DNA of 26,512 bases, taken from a virus. Each line of letters starts with the position of its first letter. Position 1 is the stretch's first letter. The stretch lies in IMG/VR virus record IMGVR_UViG_3300049893_002484, positions 1-26,512 of that record. The stretch is one strand, 5' to 3'. This document shows positions 25,248-26,512 of the stretch, piece by piece. The translations under genes and the position numbers were made by a program. The notes beneath the pieces were generated by a model that worked only from the letters and a program-made list of their open reading frames with translations, did no database searches and was not told the DNA's origin.

Positions 25248-25797
25248 AAAAAGCACGAAACTCGCAGCAGTCGAAGCCCCGGCGCAACCGATCAAACTTG
25301 ACCTGGGCTGTGGCCCTAACAAGCGTGCAGGTTTCCATGGGGTCGATGCGCTACCGTTCGATGGCAATGTAGATACCGTTCTAGACTTGCGCCAGCCGTG
25401 GCCGTGGGCGAATGAATCTATCGAAGAGGCGCATAGCTCTCATTTCATTGAGCACCTAACCGGCCCCGAGCGCATCCATTTCTTCAATGAACTGTATCGC
25501 GTCTTAAAGCCCAAAGCGCAATGTCAAATCATTACCCCGCATTGGGCGAGCGGGCGCGCATATGGTGATTTGACGCATCAATGGCCCCCGGTGGTAGAGA
25601 TGTTTTGGTTCTATCTGAACAAAGACTGGCGCGCCCAGAATGCCCCGCATGTGCCGCTCACCTGTGACTTTGATGCGGGATGGGGGCATTCCTTGGCGGC
25701 GCCTTGGACGGCCAGGAATCAGGAAGCCCAGGCTTTCGCCATCAATCATTATCGCGAAGTTGCGCAGGATATGATTTGCACCTTGACGAAGAAATGA
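25240..25797 (+). CDS. class I SAM-dependent methyltransferase
   Basis: 185 aa. The SAM-binding motif I is KLDLGCGPNKRAGFHGVD (about 19-36), followed by an acidic loop LDLRQPWPW and the motif EEAHSSHFIEHLTGPERIHF (about 62-81), then LYRVLKPKAQCQIITPHWAS. This is the order of COG4627-type predicted methyltransferases found in phages and surface-sugar clusters. It might act on a sugar or small molecule; the substrate cannot be read from sequence. It starts inside the end of the cysteine-rich gene. Confidence 0.85.
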   Translation: MAKKSTKLAAVEAPAQPIKLDLGCGPNKRAGFHGVDALPFDGNVDTVLDLRQPWPWANESIEEAHSSHFIEHLTGPERIHFFNELYRVLKPKAQCQIITPHWASGRAYGDLTHQWPPVVEMFWFYLNKDWRAQNAPHVPLTCDFDAGWGHSLAAPWTARNQEAQAFAINHYREVAQDMICTLTKK

Positions 25798-25798
25798 G

Positions 25799-26233
25799 AT
25801 GTTCGGCGGTTTCCAATGTGATGTCTTCCAGCAAAACGCCTTCCAGAATGTCTGCGGACAGCAGGTTGTTGCTCGCCGGGATGCCGGAAGAGGGCGTAAG
25901 CGCTATCGTCTCAAAACTTGGGAATTGCCGGATGGCACCTTGGTGCGCGGCACTTTCGAGCAGGTGGCCGGTATCTGGCGGCAAATCCGGGCAGTACAGG
26001 CCGAAGCAACGCCTCGTTTGGATGGCAAGCGCCTCTATCTGCCGAAGGTGGTCAACAAGCCCAAAATCATTTCCGATGCGGCGGCTGACAGGAAGATGCA
26101 AAGTGGCGCGCAACTCATTGACGCAACGCCTCTTCTTGACTTCCCTCATGTACCATGGTTTAAGATTGCCGACGAGTTCATTGTTAGGAGAAAGCGTAGG
26201 CGCAAGGCGATAGCCATGTTGCTACTGCATTGA
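25799..26233 (+). CDS. FQ-repeat phage protein
   Basis: 144 aa; the ATG is one base after the previous stop. The start MFGGFQCDVFQQNAFQNVCG has the x-F-Q-x-x-x-F-Q-x-x-A-F-Q pattern found at the N-terminus of many small phage proteins encoded near head genes. The remainder is Arg/Lys-rich and ends RRKRRRKAIAMLLLH. A DNA- or capsid-associated role would suit the charge. No activity is known. It is coupled to the next gene by a four-base overlap. Confidence 0.65.
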   Translation: MFGGFQCDVFQQNAFQNVCGQQVVARRDAGRGRKRYRLKTWELPDGTLVRGTFEQVAGIWRQIRAVQAEATPRLDGKRLYLPKVVNKPKIISDAAADRKMQSGAQLIDATPLLDFPHVPWFKIADEFIVRRKRRRKAIAMLLLH

Positions 26234-26484
26234 TGACCCCAGAAGCCGAAATCAGACGCGCTAATCAGGCTCAAATGATCCTGGACGATCCCTTGGTCAA
26301 GGGCGCCCTGGAAGAACTCAGAGCCAGAGTCATTAGCCAGTTTCGGGATTGTCCGGTGGAAAACGATGGCCTGCGCTATCGCCTGCAAGTGATGCTGAAT
26401 ATGATCGATCACTTTGAACGGCTCCTGCGGGAGCATATCGAGACCGGGCATTTTGCTGCGGCTCAACTTGGAATGGAGTCCTAA
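26230..26484 (+). CDS. small helical phage protein
   Basis: 84 aa starting MTPEAEIRRANQAQMILDDP, mostly helical with LRYRLQVMLNMIDHFERLLR and a final IETGHFAAAQLGMES. The ATG at 26230 overlaps the previous stop by four bases; the end overlaps the next ATG by one base (TAATG). Such short helical proteins often lie before scaffold or capsid genes. Function unknown. Confidence 0.6.
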   Translation: MMTPEAEIRRANQAQMILDDPLVKGALEELRARVISQFRDCPVENDGLRYRLQVMLNMIDHFERLLREHIETGHFAAAQLGMES

Positions 26485-26512
26485 TGGCTGAAGTTATGCC
26501 CCCCGTAGACGC
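26484..26512 (+). CDS. start of a further gene, 3' end outside window
   Basis: The ATG at 26484 shares its A with the previous stop TAA; AATGGAGTC lies just upstream as a possible SD. Only MAEVMPPVD can be read before the right edge. By gene order (after portal and small head-region genes) a scaffold or capsid-region protein would be expected, but nine residues cannot show it. Confidence 0.5.

Noticed and set aside
1-26512. CRISPR array, integrase, insertion sequence or toxin-antitoxin pair
   Set aside because: Searched by eye; no spaced direct repeats of CRISPR type, no recombinase or transposase motifs, and no convincing toxin-antitoxin pair were found.

Overview
The window is a stretch of a tailed double-stranded DNA phage (Caudoviricetes) or prophage. 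It carries a terminase small and large subunit, a P22-like portal protein, tail- and fibre-like proteins, a lysis/accessory block, and many very short, tightly overlapping genes. Signal peptides, a lipobox protein and small membrane proteins in the lysis block point to a Gram-negative host. Base composition is moderate, close to half G+C over most of the window, with one clearly AT-rich patch at about 23,230-24,260. No integrase, tRNA, rRNA, CRISPR array or insertion sequence was seen.

Layout. (1) 1-4,086, plus strand: the end of a virion-protein region (two beta-rich proteins), then small membrane and secreted proteins, a holin candidate, a lipoprotein with a broken upstream copy, and a DUF5675 protein. 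(2) 4,060-9,256, minus strand: an early-type operon with two DNA-binding proteins, a secreted cysteine-rich protein, two DUF2158-like proteins, a YqaJ/lambda-type exonuclease, a probable ssDNA-binding protein, a RuvC-like resolvase and many small proteins. (3) 9,257-9,524: a switch-like interval with a near-consensus leftward promoter, an operator-like dyad over its -35 box, and a divergent helix-turn-helix gene. (4) 9,528-10,680, minus: five small genes, one whose start lies inside a 46-bp tandem duplication. (5) 10,681-11,175: a dyad-rich gene-free interval. (6) 11,176-13,679, plus: a replisome-organizer-like protein, a compact C5 cytosine methyltransferase and small Zn-finger proteins, with one antisense gene at 12,435-12,578. 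(7) 13,751-15,821, minus: eight small genes, seven of them started by near-identical SD cassettes. (8) 15,822-16,224: gene-free, holding a promoter candidate and a run of stable hairpins that may be a structured RNA, a long leader or part of the packaging site. (9) 16,225-26,512, plus: late genes for TerS, TerL, portal, a repetitive fibre-like protein with an AT-rich C-terminal module, a glycosyltransferase, a SAM methyltransferase, and the start of a further gene at the right edge.

How the parts fit. The exonuclease, ssDNA-binding protein and resolvase look like a recombination/replication module. TerS, TerL and portal form the packaging motor. Fibre, AT-rich partner and sugar/methyl-transfer enzymes look like an exchangeable surface module. 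The least ordinary features are the structured interval before terS and the repeated stop/SD/start junctions joining the small genes; the latter look like exchangeable gene cassettes.
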